Notes: generated from the letters alone by a model not told the origin. A stretch of 64,000 bases of DNA from Dactylis glomerata (GCA_007115705.1 QXEO01000727.1:62001-126000); one strand, 5' to 3'. Positions 53,089 to 64,000 are shown, numbered from the stretch's first letter. Made by a program: numbers and translations.

Positions 53089-53830
53089 TTACCGGATGTT
53101 CCATCTATTTTCTGTAGTTCTTGATTGTACATGTTACACGAATCTGTATTTTTGGATGCGACATATTTCTTTCTTTCTACCGGTTCTTGAAATGCAATTT
53201 CAATGGATTGAGGAGACGCCTAGAATGATATACTCCACTTTACAGACTCCGTTGAGCCTAGGATGTACCTTAACTCGATGACGTTCCTGCAACTAGCAAT
53301 TACCACCTTGCCCTCCCTACATATATTCTTTATACAAAACATTTATACTTTATCATAATTTACATTTATCTAAAATACCATGGTAACTAGTATTCTTAAT
53401 GGCATAACAATGTTGTTATTTATTGTTATGTTATTTGTTATATGAATCTAGTATCTATCATTAAAAATGCGCTTTCTTCTAAGAATTTTGTTGTAATCTA
53501 TAACAAATGTGTGATGGCTCTTCATTTATGAGTTATTGTCCTTAAAAACTTCTTTAAAGCCAATCTCGGTAAACATGAGAAAAAAATATACATAATTGTA
53601 CTCATCTGTGGAGTCATTCGTACTTGTATTTGTGTATGTGTGGTTGGGTATATTTTAAGTATGATTAAGAATCTCCGTAGGCATATTTAAAACTTATTAT
53701 CAAAGAAATATCTTCATAATGTTTTCTCGTGTATGATTAGGTGTAAGAAAATGTCAATTTACAATATATATGGTGTTTATGAGGATCTTGTGATCAAAAC
53801 ATTGTCTTATGATGAGTGCATCAATTTGGA

Positions 53831-54210
53831 GGCCGAGCTCCATGGAGCTCGGTTTTTCAAACTTCAAAAAATTCAATTTTGGACTTTGAAAAATTTCAAA
53901 AAAATACCAGAGTGTAGTCTATTATTTGTTCTAGTTGTGTGTGAATTTGTATTATGAAATACCTTGTATTATTTCCTAAAAAAAAATAACAGAATTTCAG
54001 ATGTGGGAACACATTTTTCAGATTTGGGAACATGTTCCAAAATTTATTCAAATTGTATTTTTACTGATCCTACAATACAAGGTATTTCATAATAAAAATT
54101 TACACGATCGTAGTATGCATAGTTGGCTACATCTACATATTTTCTTTAGAATTTTTTGAAACTTTAAAATACCATTTAAAAAAATCAAAAAGGGCTGCAT
54201 GGTGCCCGGG
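53831..54210. mobile_element. Foldback/MITE-like element, ~380 bp
   Basis: Two long inverted arms: 53831-53972 (ggccgagctccatggagctc at the tip, tattatgaaataccttgtat at the base) against 54065-54210. The base motif is near-perfect inverted (caatacaaggtatttcataa); the tips are diverged (ggcacccgggcaccatgcag when reversed). No target duplication was fixed. Confidence 0.6.
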
Positions 54211-54218
54211 TGCCAAAA

Positions 54219-54220
<2 letters not shown>

Positions 54221-54273
<53 letters not shown>
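54221..54273. repeat. (AT)n microsatellite
   Basis: About 26 uninterrupted AT units directly after the foldback element. Confidence 0.95.
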
Positions 54274-54277
<4 letters not shown>

Positions 54278-54592
54278 TAGTAGAGGGTTATAACTAGTTG
54301 GAAACACTAGTGTACTCTATATTCGGAGTTATCAATTGTACTAGTCAATGATGAATATGAAAATGCCATGGGTTATACTTCCTAGGATCAGTTTAACAGG
54401 TACACATGTAGTTTAAGAAAATATTTGACCATTAATTTTGGTTAGTAAAATGTGTATTTCACAAAAAATGCCATTGAAAAGTTCTTTTCAAGATGAATTC
54501 GATGGTATATTTTTTATAAAATATTATAGATATTTTATTGATCAAAATTGATGGTCAAAGTGGTTCTTAAATTGTGTACGTGCTTGTTAATC

Positions 54593-55005
54593 TTTTTTTG
54601 ACACAAATACAGCGGGGAAGACCCCCACTGTGTCCTTTTTCATTTATGAAAGGGTGAATAATTACATCAGATGGATGGTGGATGATGTTCTAAAAAATTA
54701 CAAGGTATCTAACTAGTCTTGCATACCCTCCTTCAGGCTGGGTTTAGCTCTATGCCTTATAGAACAGAATGAGGATTTAAGGTGCGAAAAACATTGATCA
54801 AGATCCCTCTGACCTCCATCAAAGATAATACCATTTCTTTGATATCATATACTCCAGCATCCCGAGATCATGGCTTCCTTGAAGAATGTGTTGTTGGATC
54901 TATCTCTGGCACCCGCAATCATCTCAATAGTGTTGAGATCAACATTCCATTCCTCTCTAATCTTTCACCAAAATTATTGGCTAAAATCACATGAGAAAAA
55001 TAAGT
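54593..55005 (-). mobile_element. 5'-truncated LINE tail
   Basis: On the minus strand this encodes the C terminus of a LINE ORF2 (EMIAGARDRSNNTFFKEAM, then YQRNGIIFDGGQRDLDQCF and KPSLKEGMQD) and ends with a hairpin (cagtgggg/ccccgctg, 54610-54630) and a poly(A) (T-run 54593-54599). Comparison with duplication copy 1, where acaatgtgcaggg follows directly, places the 5' border at ~55005. No target duplication was found. Confidence 0.72.
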
Positions 55006-55170
55006 GGACAATGTGCAGGGAGAGCAACAAATATATGAAACTGGTCCTACTCCTACAAGTCTCATAAATAAAACTTGGTATTGACCACTTCCATGCATTT
55101 AAATATTAAAATTAATTCTCCATGAACATAGAATATAAGAAACCTATATAAACATCCTTTAGCAAAACAT

Positions 55171-55664
55171 GTAAGGAATTCATAATAAACACTATAAAAA
55201 CATATGACTACGCCTCGCGCTATTTTTTTAGACTTGATAAGACAAAAGTATTTTAAATGTTTTTTACCTGACTGGGATTTTTGGCGGCTAAGGGGGATAG
55301 ATTTATATGCGCTCACACAAAGTCCATAGTGGAAAAATGGCGCCGTAATAGCTTGTCGGCAAGACCATAGATTTGTAATGACGTGGCGGATTGAGGGCGG
55401 CATACATATTAGTGTGTCATGGATTGCATGCGACGTCTCCAATGGGTCTCACGCACCTCGTGTTAACGGTGGTGTAGTCAATTCAAAATTGTGTAGTCAA
55501 AGATTTGTATTTATACAAATTTTATATTATTTGTTATGATTTTTGATTGTGTAGTTTCACTCACCAATGCGCCTTTGCTTCCTTATTATTAATTATCCCA
55601 TAATCATCTTCTGAATCGAGAGACTCCTGAAGTCCGAGCGGTAGCCAATAGGAGTGCATGCTTG
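55171..55664. other. Intergenic stretch
   Basis: AT-rich; no gene or element recognised. Confidence 0.5.
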
Positions 55665-55667
55665 TTA

Positions 55668-56315
55668 GGTTGTGTTTGGTTCAGTGGCTATTCCTCGAAT
55701 GGTTATGGGTAGTCATCTTTTAGATGGTTAGCACTTGTTTGATTAGTGGTGTGGGATGGTTAAGGGTAGCCAATGTTCCCACAAAAACTAGTTAAAGCCC
55801 AAGACGAGAAAAGTGGTGGTTAAGATCAACCACGTGTGGACAAGCAGCTATAATCACCCGCGAGGTGTTTTATAAACGGTCACCTTCCTTGGTAAACAAA
55901 AACGCGCGCGAACCACGGCCACAAAATTCGCGGAAGACAAACGACCAGCTACAACCAGACCAAGGTAATTTCGCACCCTCCCGTGTCTTCTCCGTCTATA
56001 CTGTTTTATTCATGGCAGCGGGCGAACTGCAAGGCGCGCGGCTGCTGACGGCAAGACGTGCGCGGCGGCTGGCGTGTATGTAACTCATTTTTAAACAAAA
56101 TTCTTATTAGTCATACCGCCCTAGACATAACAAAAGGCACATATTTAGAGGCATTCTCACCATTATTGTAACTAGCCATCCTTCATCCCCCAATCCAAAC
56201 ACAAATATGGCTATGGTTAATCACTTTTCCAACGAAACTTAACCAAACTGAAAAAGTAGTTAACCCTAACCACGTTGTCAGACTACCTTTTCATACCCAC
56301 AAACCAACCACATCC
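55668..56315. mobile_element. PIF/Harbinger-type (Tourist-like) MITE, 648 bp
   Basis: Flanked by TTA (55665-55667, 56316-56318). The left end GGTTGTGTTTGGTTCAGTGG and the reversed right end GGATGTGGTTGGTTTGTGGG are imperfect inverted repeats. TTA targets and G-rich TGTTTGGTT termini are typical of Harbinger MITEs in grasses. The interior has GC-rich scraps (55900-56080) but no transposase. Confidence 0.65.
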
Positions 56316-56329
56316 TTAATGGGGCCAGG

Positions 56330-56960
56330 GCCGCGCTGGTGCGCACGGGTCACATGAGTCAGCAGGAGTAAGTTAAACTAAGTTACATCAAATTACAAAT
56401 ACATATTCTTTGTCTTTTTATATAGACTACAAATATACATATTTGTGTTTCAAATTTCATACACATATAGTACCGAGCATTGTACATGCAAATTCTTTTT
56501 TGAATTTTTTTAACTCGGAAAATACTATTTTAAAAAATACATTGACTTTTTCTGCAGGTCCACCTTCTCACATAGGCACCGTTCAGGTCTTAGGTTCGAA
56601 AAATCCCCTCTTTCCGCAGCTCTACTTCTCTCCAGATATCATAGTCTGGACCGAAGGTCCAGTGAACCGAACATCACGTCCCTTCGTGATGTATTGGAGA
56701 TATGTGTTGTAGTGGTGGCGGAGCCGCGCTGACACCGAATCTGGCAGGACTAAGTTACAGTTAAGTTATAAACTTTGAAACTTACTCGTGTACAATACAT
56801 ATTTTTATCTTTTTTTATGCAGACCACAATTACACATATTTAAGTTTCAAATTTTGTACATATGTAGATATTCCCACTGTCTACATGCATTTTTTTCAGA
56901 ATCTTTTGAACGAAAAAATATATTGACTTTTCACTACAGGACCACCTCCTCACATGTGTG
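56330..56960. repeat. Tandem pair of ~385-bp-spaced diverged units
   Basis: gccgcgctg...taagttacat through cattgactttttctgcaggtccacc (56330-56580) recurs at 56715-56945 (gccgcgctg, aagttacagt, acatatttttatct, attgacttttcactacagga). Non-coding. Confidence 0.65.
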
Positions 56961-57880
56961 TCTTCTTATTGGCCAGCATATTGCGGTTTAATGGAACATC
57001 GGTTCCAAAACTTCCTCCCCACTTCTCTTGGTCCTCCTCCAACAGCTGTCTCACAATCGTGGTGGCGTATGCTGTACACTTGTTGGTTTGTAATCACATA
57101 AAACCTCCACAGATCAGAATGGCACATAATTTAGACCTATAATCGTTCGCTGCTCCGCAGGCCAACTGAAACCGGCTGCTCGCCATGTGCTTTCAACGGA
57201 ATGATTTACGTTGTATGTGCTCCGACATAGCTCCGAAAACCAGAATGCTCATTGTTCCAAAAAATGATTACCTGCTAATCTGCTGCCTGGGTGGAGTCTT
57301 CGTGGATGGGCCATGATCCTCTGGTTTTCACAAGCATGAAACTGAACATGTTCACCGTTTTGAACTGCCATGGACAGGGTCACATGGCGTGACCTGATAA
57401 TTATAGATTTTCTCTAACAGCATGATAGCTAAGCAAGGTACAGTCATATCTTGAAGGGTCGGATCTAAAACTAAAACACACTGGTTCGATTTCTGGACGT
57501 CGCCAGAGTTTCACTGAACCATGGGGCTGAGGATACGCTCATGCCTCGGACAGAAACAGATGGCCGGAATCGCTCACGGGGCTGAGACGCGGTGAGGGAA
57601 GCTGAGCAGGAACGGACACGGCAGCGGCGATGGTGGCGGGCTGGCGGCGAGCCGTCGCCTGACTGGGAGCCGCAGCGGAAACCAAAACAATATGAGAAAT
57701 AGAGGGACGTGAATTGATCAATTTCCGCTCCTTCCTTTCCAAAGGATATCGTTTCCCTTTTTCTTCGTCCCGAAATTAATGGAAATAATACACACAAAAG
57801 GAAAGAGCAGAAGATTTTCCTACGGCGGCCATGTTATAATGAACCCTAGCGTGGGGAAGCAAACCCAGACGCCGTCGAAC
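56961..57880. other. Intergenic stretch and upstream region
   Basis: No gene supported. 57480-57680 is GC-rich with open frames on the minus strand that I read as chance. An aaccctag telo-box-like motif lies at 57842-57849, and TATA-like tacataag follows just beyond this stretch at 57904. Confidence 0.4.
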
Positions 57881-57982
57881 GGGAAGGAACCACGCACGAA
57901 CACTACATAAGCCGGGATTTGATCGAAATCAATCAACCTCCGTAGCCGATCGATCGTTTCTTCACCCCCACGCTTCAGGTAT

Positions 57983-58175
57983 GCATCCAAACAGCCTCGG
58001 CTATGTCGATCTGGGTTTGTTTTGATCTCGCTCGAGATCCGTACATCGATTTAGATCGATATAGCTGCCGGTTTCGAGCTTCATGCATCCAAACAGCCTC
58101 GGCTATATCGATCTGGTTTGTTTTGATCTCGATCGAGATCCGTACATCGATTTAGATCGATAGAGCTGCCGGTTC
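57983..58175. repeat. ~100-bp tandem duplication in a 5' UTR intron
   Basis: gcatccaaacagcctcggct through agctgccggtt occurs at 57983-58073 and 58084-58175, differing at a handful of positions. It begins just inside the intron donor (cttcag/gtatgc, 57978/57979). Confidence 0.85.
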
Positions 58176-58426
58176 TAGCTTCGTGCATCCATGCCTCATC
58201 TTGGTTACTTGTCTTGGTTAGCGATTGCTAGTTAGATTCTCGGCTCTAACATGGACTGTGCATGCTGCGTTGGGTTAGTTACTTGGTACGCATGTGGAGC
58301 ATATATTATATCTAATCTACTTGTTCCAAATCTGTCTCATAATCACGCGACAAATAAGTTATTTGTTCAACTTGATTTCTCCATTGCCTTTTTTTGTTGA
58401 CACCATGTTCTTCAGCTGCAGGATCT

Positions 58427-59053
58427 ATGGCTGGGAACATCTTCACTTCGGGCAAGAAGGGTCAAGACGACGGGCTTGCCATGCCAGGAGGGATCGGTGG
58501 CAGGAAAGGCAAACACACCCATGAAGGAGACGGCAGCCGCGGTAGCGATGGCGGCCGAGGCGGTTTCAGCGGGAACGGTGGGCACGACTGGAAAGATGGT
58601 GACGGTGCGCGAGGCGGCCATGGCGGGAAAGGTGGCACTGGTGGCGGTGGCATTGTTGGCACCGTCATAGCCACCATCATTGGACCATGTTTCACACCAC
58701 GAAGACGCATCCAGGGCGGCAATGAGATCCAGGTGGCGATAAAGCGAATGCACAAGGAGTCCGAGGATGCGATCAATGGCATAATAAATAAGTATGAGGC
58801 AAAGATCAAGGCCATGATAGGGAAGCACGAGGCGGATATCAAGCGTATGGAGGAGTACACGGTGCCGATGAATGACATACTAGAGGAGCACGAGATGGCA
58901 ATGGAGGGTGTGTTGGAGCAGTACGAGGTGGCGATCGACAAAATGCTGAAGGAGTACGGGGCTGCTATCAAAAACATGCAGGAAGAATACGAGGCGACAA
59001 TCAAGAGCATGCAAGAGGTGTACGAGGCGATCAAGAGCATGTCGCGGAAGTAG
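58427..59053 (+). CDS. Gly-rich protein with 11-residue (hendecad) coiled-coil repeats
   Basis: 208 residues in one coding exon. Likely gene structure: TATA-like tacataag (57904), 5' UTR exon to 57978, intron 57979-58421 (gtatgc...gctgcag), then ATG at 58427 five bases into exon 2. Residues 1-75 are Gly/Lys-rich (GGRGGFSGNGGHD); a short hydrophobic stretch GIVGTVIATIIG follows. From ~100 the chain repeats in steps of 10-11: IKAMIGKHEAD, MEGVLEQYEVA, IDKMLKEYGAA, IKNMQEEYEAT, IKSMQEVYEA. Hydrophobics at fixed positions in an 11-residue period suggest a right-handed coiled coil. The family is unknown to me; it is unlike the 11-mers of LEA proteins, which are Ala/Thr-rich. Charged composition without Cys-rich or catalytic motifs argues for a structural or binding role. 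Confidence 0.6.
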   Translation: MAGNIFTSGKKGQDDGLAMPGGIGGRKGKHTHEGDGSRGSDGGRGGFSGNGGHDWKDGDGARGGHGGKGGTGGGGIVGTVIATIIGPCFTPRRRIQGGNEIQVAIKRMHKESEDAINGIINKYEAKIKAMIGKHEADIKRMEEYTVPMNDILEEHEMAMEGVLEQYEVAIDKMLKEYGAAIKNMQEEYEATIKSMQEVYEAIKSMSRK

Positions 59054-59543
59054 TAGTCAGTTTGTTCAATCCATATTCATGTCAATTTCAATAAGAACAC
59101 GAAGTTTTATCAATGTACTCCCTCCAGATTAATGAATAAGATGTGCATGCTTTTCAAGGTTTATCTTCAACCAATAATTAAATATGTGTATAATAGTGAT
59201 ACCTAATATAGAATTAGTATCGATCGTTAAAGAATATTTTTTCAATAGGAACCTCACAATATTATTTATGCATTGTATAATTGAGATACCCTTACTCAAT
59301 TCTCCGTAGTCACCAAGCTCCGAGGCTCGGCGTTGGTCATCGCCCTGCTTCTTGGCTCGCACACTCGTGGGTGGCAGTCCAGAAGCGGCACGCGAACGAG
59401 CTGAGCCCGGAGCGGGAAGGGTGGCCGCGGGCGGTGATGTCAAACGGCGGCTCTGCCTTGTGACCCATGAGCAGGACCCGTGGCAACCAGAGCAGTGCGC
59501 ACCATCAGGCTACGGAGCAGAGGCGGCCATGACTGGCTGGGCT
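59054..59543. other. 3' flank and GC-rich spacer
   Basis: A lone Stowaway-like start (tactccctcc, 59115-59124) has no matching right end. 59290-59540 is GC-rich without a supportable ORF. Confidence 0.4.
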
Positions 59544-59709
59544 CAATGGCGGATCCATGTGTTAACAGTGTAGTTAATTGACTACACAGCTTTTTGAATA
59601 CATAGGTAGAAATTATATAGAAAATTATAAAAAATTAATATAAATACATATATTTAACTACACAACTTTAGATTGACTACACAAGCTTAATATCCTGGCT
59701 CCGCCACTG
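59544..59709. mobile_element. hAT-type MITE, 166 bp
   Basis: Left end CAATGGCGGATCCATG; reversed right end CAGTGGCGGAGCCAGG. Inner arms pair gtgtagtta/taactacac. Flanks gctgggct (59536-59543) and gctgggcc (59710-59717) form an 8-bp duplication with one mismatch. Confidence 0.7.
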
Positions 59710-59717
59710 GCTGGGCC

Positions 59718-60312
59718 GATGATTGCTTGAGCATTCCGGAACCATGCTTGCATGGGGTGACCCTCTCCGCCTCACGAGTTGTCATTCTGTCTTGCACGTT
59801 TTCTGGACCATGCTTGCAACGCCGTTGAAAAAATTAAAATGCTTGCAACGCACACTGTTTTCTTTGGCTAGATTGGTTGAAGATGGGTAAACTTCAAAAC
59901 GCGATGGATTCTCCATCCTTGGATTTCAAAACTACTATTTTGCTAGATTGGTAAACTTCAAAAAGTTGCCAGCTGTTTTCTTCGCTGACACATGGCGATT
60001 TCTAATTGATTCCCTGGCAACTCTCTGAAAGCCGCGTTGCGACGCACCAGCGGGAATGTGAGCGCGCAAGTGGTATCCATGTTCTATGACTTCCACTTAT
60101 CTTGACATGGTAGAAGAAAGCTATATTGTCTAGCTCTCGCGATCAATGTTTGCATGTATTATGTATGCCTACGCGAAATGCATATTTGCGTAGAAAGCAT
60201 GCTAGTGAAAGATGACTCCTAATCTATTACAACAAAGAAAAACTTGTTGCTGCTAAGAGTTCATTTCTTTATAAAAAGAACGTGTACACCCTCAACCCAT
60301 AATTCAATATTC
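59718..60312. other. Intergenic stretch
   Basis: Nothing recognised. Confidence 0.5.
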
Positions 60313-63300
60313 TTTTTTTTTTGAGGAATGACGGGGGGGATTGCTCCCCACCGCTTATTGCTTCATTACTCAAGGGGGTCTGGCAGCCAGTTCATTACAC
60401 AGATCAAAGAGGGGGGGTCGGGGAGATTGAAAAAGAAAAACAAAGGGCGATCAAGATTACAGCATGCGTGAAATCATAAAGGAACGGAGGGAGTCTACGG
60501 CAGCGCGGTCACCAACTTTGAACCGCCACCGCCATATCGCAAGATCATCACAGCAACGAGCAAGAACGTCGCGGGGGACCGAGGTGATGTTGTTGAACAC
60601 CATGTTATTGCGAGCCTTCCAGAGGGCCCATAGGATGGCGGCCACGCCCGCATGCCAAACGTGGGCGGGAACAGCAACAGGGGGTGGCAGGCACCAAACA
60701 GAGAAAACCCCGTTGGGGGTGAGGACGCCCAGACGCGCCCAGACCGCCGCGGCGAGGCAGCAGTCGAAAAACAGATGCCGCCCGGTCTCCTCAAGGGTGC
60801 ATGCAGCGCAAATGGCCGACGGGGCACAATTCTTGAAGAAGAGGTTGGCCCTAGTACTCAGCCTGTCGATGTCAGCAAGGTAGCTGAAGATCTTCAGCTT
60901 GGCTGGGAGACACAAGGCCCAAGCAGTGGTCGCGGACGCGTCAATCGGGTGCACGGGCGCCAAGGCGCGGTAGGCCTCCCGAGAGGAGAAGGCAGGGGAG
61001 GACGGAGAGTCGATGCAGCGTCTGTCCCAGCCCTCCCAAAGAACCGTAGAGTCGATGATGCCGCAGACGGAGATGAGCTCGGAGGCGGCAGCAGTGGTGA
61101 GCCTGGGCTGCAGCGCCATGCCCGAGCTAACCACCGAGGCCACAGTAGCATTAGGCCTCAAGCAGTGCGAGAGAAGCGCCGGGAACCGGGTGGCCAAGCA
61201 CCCACCGGGGGTCCAGCAGTCGTGCCAGAAGGAGGTGGAGGCACCATTCACCACGGTACACCTGGTGATAGACCTGTACAGAGGAAGACAAGCCGAAACA
61301 ATCTTCTCCAAGAAGGATGGAGAGGAGGTGAGGTCGCCGAGGTCACGAGCAGAGTTGCGGAAGAACCAATCTTTCCACGGAAGGCCGTCGGGTTGATGTA
61401 GTTTGTGGACGAAGTTGAGCAGCAGGCACCTGTTCTGCCGGTGGAGATCCCGAATGCCGAAACCCCCCTCCTGTTTAGACAGCAAAACCTTATCCCAAGC
61501 AATTAGGCAACGAGCACCCGAGCAAGAATCCTTGCCCGTCCAAAAGAAAGCACGATGCCTTTTATCAATACTCTCAATAACACCACGCGGAAGCAAATAC
61601 GAACACATGAAGTAAGTAGCGAGGTTATTAAGCACTGCATTACAAAGAACTAAACGACCTCCCGAGGAAAGGAGCAGGGCTTTCCACCCCGAAAGCCTAC
61701 GGTCGAAAGAGAGAAGGAGCGGGGCATAAGCCGAGGCTGGAAGTTTCGTAGGGGAGAGGGGGAGACCCAGGTAGGGCTGCGGAAACGAGGAGATGGGACA
61801 CCCGAGGACGGATGCCATGGACTGGGCATTAGCAGGAGAAACATGCATGGGGATGAAGCAAGATTTGTGGAAGTTAATCGAAAGACCCGTAGAGGTGGCA
61901 AAATCATCGAGGACCCTCTTCAGGTGACAGACCGCAGAGGCGTCGGCCTGACAGAGGATGAGAGTGTCGTCAGCGTACTGGAGCACGGGACAAGGCAGAT
62001 CGGCGGCGAGAGGGTGGCGCATAAGACCGTCCACCCAAGCTTTGTAGATCATGAGCTGGAGCACATCAGCCACAATGATAAAGAGGTAAGGGGAAAGAGG
62101 GTCACCTTGCCGCAGACCGTTACGGCAGCGGATCCAATCGCCCGGAACGCCATTGAGGAGCACAGCGGTGTGCCCAGAGGAGAGGATGGCATCCATCCAA
62201 GCGCACCAGCGCTCGTCGAACCCCCTGGCGCGGAGGATGTCAAGAAGACTCGTCCAATTAACCGAGTCGAAGGCTTTCTTGAAATCGATTTTGAAGACAA
62301 CCGTCGGAGCTTTTTTGAGATGGCAGCAACGAAGGAGGTCAGCCGTGTAGACAATGTTTTCGGAGATGCGTCTCCCAGAGAGGAAACCCGTCTGGTCGGC
62401 ATCGACGAGCGAGTGAATGGAGGCCTGCAAGCGAGTAGTAAGGACTTTCGTGATCGCCTTCATGATGCAGTTTTGAAGAGAGATCGGACGGAACTGGGAC
62501 GGGTGGTTGGCAGAGTCAGTTTTTGGAAGAAGGACGAGGAAGGCCCGATTAATACGGGTAAGATCCAGGGAACCCCAGTAGAAGGAGGAAAAAACCTCAT
62601 AAACATTCGGGGAAACAAGGTCCCAGAAAGTGGAGAAAAACGCTGGACCAAAGCCGTCCGGCCCAGGGCTAGAGCGTTTGTTCATGAACACAAAGGCGCG
62701 TCGGATTTCCTCGTGGGAGAAAGGGGCGCTAAGGCTATAGGGCAGGGGGGCAAGGTAGGGATAGAGCTCAGAGAGGTTGACACGCCAGGAGCACGGCGAG
62801 ACGGAACCTAAGAGCCCGGAGAAGAAATGCTTGAGGATGCCGGCTTTATCCTCATGGGAGGAGCTGGGAATGTCATCCACAACCAGACAGGGGATGGAGT
62901 TACGGCGAAGGCGGCAGGTAGCGGAGGCATGAAAAAACTTCGTGTTTTCATCCCCCTCCAAGGCAAACTTGACTTTGGCACGCATTCTCCAATAGATGGA
63001 GTGTTCCTTAATGGAGAGGTGCAGAGCATCCATAACGAGGGAGCGAAGATAGTTCTCAGCGCGCGAGAGCGGGCGAGACTCCTCCAACAGATCCAAAAGG
63101 TTGATGAGCAGGCGGCAATCGTTCTCTCTCTGGGCATGGGGAGGGCAAGATCTAGACCACTTCTTACACGAGGTTCTGCAGGATCGCAGGCGAGCCACCA
63201 GCAGAGTGGTGGGATCATCATGGGTGATAGAGGTCAAGGCGTGCTGAATGGAGGAGCGGAACCTAGCGTGAAGGGCCCAAGAGGGCTCATAGCGAAAAAG

Positions 63301-64000
63301 GCTCGCCGAGGGATACAGGTTGAAATGGAAGCAAGCAGGGGCACGTGATCTGAGGTATCGCGAGTAACCGAGGCAAGGGTAGAAGAAGGGAAACGCAGGT
63401 TCCAGGCATGGTTGATGAAAACCCTGTCAAGACGAACGAGAGTAGGGACATCTCTGCGGTTAGACCAGGTAAACAGTCTGTCCCGCAGGGGAAGCTCAAT
63501 AAGGGCCAGGTCATTGATACAGTCGTTGAACAGGCTGGCATCAGTCATAGAGAAATTTGCATTGTTACGATCCCCCGGGTCACGAGTAAGATTAAAGTCG
63601 CCAGAAATGATCCAAGGGACGAGGTCACTCGGATCGTGGGAAGCAAGGTCTTGAAGGAAAACGACTTTTTCGGCCCGCTCGCACGGGGCATAAACGTTCG
63701 TAAAGCGAAGAGTGGAACCATCAACATTGAAGGATAAATCGGTAGAGAGGATGTGTCGAGAGCTGGAGGAGTCGGAGATGCTAAAAATGTTCTTGTCCCA
63801 GGCAGAAACTAGGCCACCAGAAGTCCCAGCAGCGGCAACAGACTCGAAGGAATGGAGGCTAGGGGGGAGGAAGCGGGCCAATTTGGCAAGCTGGATTGGG
63901 CCCAGCTTGGATTCCTGAAGGGCGACCAGACTAGGCCGGGCGGCAGAGATGTCAGCGCAGACCCGATCACACTTGTCGTCGTCACCAAGACCACGAACGT
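60313..64000 (-). mobile_element. LINE, 3' part (continues past the window)
   Basis: Minus strand; poly(A) is the T-run 60313-60322. Just inside it gggggga-ttgc-tcccc (60333-60349) can form a stem-loop. The element is GC-rich compared with the 5178-11060 family and distinct in sequence, so it is a further LINE lineage. Its 5' end and one flank are outside the window. Confidence 0.88.
60457..64000 (-). pseudogene. LINE ORF2 (endonuclease, reverse transcriptase, zf-RVT), one frameshift, partial
   Basis: At the window edge the frame is open and reads GLGDDDKCDRVCADISAARP and VALQESKLG, the usual start of a LINE endonuclease, then IISGDFNLTRDPGD and SDHVPLLASI. Near 63297 the frame slips: the first part ends FFAMSPLGP..., while the proper reading one base over is FRYEPSWALHARFRSSIQHA. 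The second part holds the reverse transcriptase (FKIDFKKAFDSVNW, RNGLRQGDPLSPYLFIIVAD, catalytic QYADDTLILC) and a C-terminal zf-RVT segment (ICAACTLEETGRHLFFDCC), stop at 60457. The motifs are intact apart from the single slip, so the copy is young but disabled, unless the slip is a sequencing error. Confidence 0.88.

Larger units (their letters stand above)
53326..55170. repeat. Segmental duplication, copy 2 (partner 44648-45975)
   Basis: See 44648-45975. This copy has been enlarged by a foldback element (53831-54210), an AT microsatellite and a LINE tail (54593-55005), but it lacks the 101-bp insert of copy 1. Confidence 0.75.

Noticed and set aside
57471..57797. Minus-strand 108-codon ORF upstream of the hendecad gene
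   Set aside because: No motif, overlaps the likely promoter, composition not gene-like.
59115..59290. Stowaway-like start tactccctcc
   Set aside because: No matching right terminus or second TA within several hundred bases.

Overview
The window looks like nuclear DNA of a grass, most likely a pooid and possibly a Triticeae species. This is inferred from GC-rich first exons beside AT-rich intergenic DNA, Stowaway/Thalos-type terminal repeats, a CACTA element starting CACTAGTAGAAA, several L1-clade LINEs, and four recognisable plant genes with ordinary GT-AG introns. No bacterial-style operons or CRISPR arrays are present. Gene models were read by eye from splice sites and reading frame, with no transcript support.

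Layout. 1-12.8 kb: a copia scrap, a gene remnant with an in-frame stop, a small element with an 8-bp target duplication, a GC-rich block of unknown nature, and a nearly full-length minus-strand LINE (5178-11060). 12.8-17.5 kb: duplicated scraps, a remnant of an RBP45/47-type RNA-binding gene split by a three-LTR miniature retrotransposon (13513-14141), and two 5'-truncated LINEs with clear target duplications. 18.8-23.6 kb: a 4.8-kb mariner-like element whose DD39D transposase joins in frame from two exons and which also carries a two-exon fragment of an unrelated plant gene. 24.3-29.1 kb: a class A1 heat-shock factor gene (minus) with a 3.26-kb intron. 31.7-33.7 kb: an NFD2-like RNase III-fold gene and a truncated tandem copy of its 3' end. 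33.9-40.3 kb: a divergent pair, an RBM34/Nop12-like two-RRM nucleolar protein (minus) and the exosome subunit RRP46 (plus), with start codons 311 bp apart. 40.9-44.6 kb: a decayed hAT element. 44.6-55.2 kb: a diverged segmental duplication around a truncated LINE, and a retroposon split by a CACTA element. 55.6-59.7 kb: MITEs and a small gene for a Gly-rich protein with an 11-residue-repeat coiled coil. 60.3-64 kb: another LINE that runs off the window.

How parts relate. RBM34/Nop12-like proteins and RRP46 both serve rRNA maturation, and the DNA between them carries telo-box and GGCCCA motifs usual in ribosome-biogenesis promoters. HSFA1 and NFD2 stand alone. The rest is transposable-element biology: every LINE copy with a preserved 3' end can form a stem-loop just before its poly(A), a large hAT and an 83-bp MITE share one terminus, and the mariner element has the type of terminus used by Stowaway MITEs.
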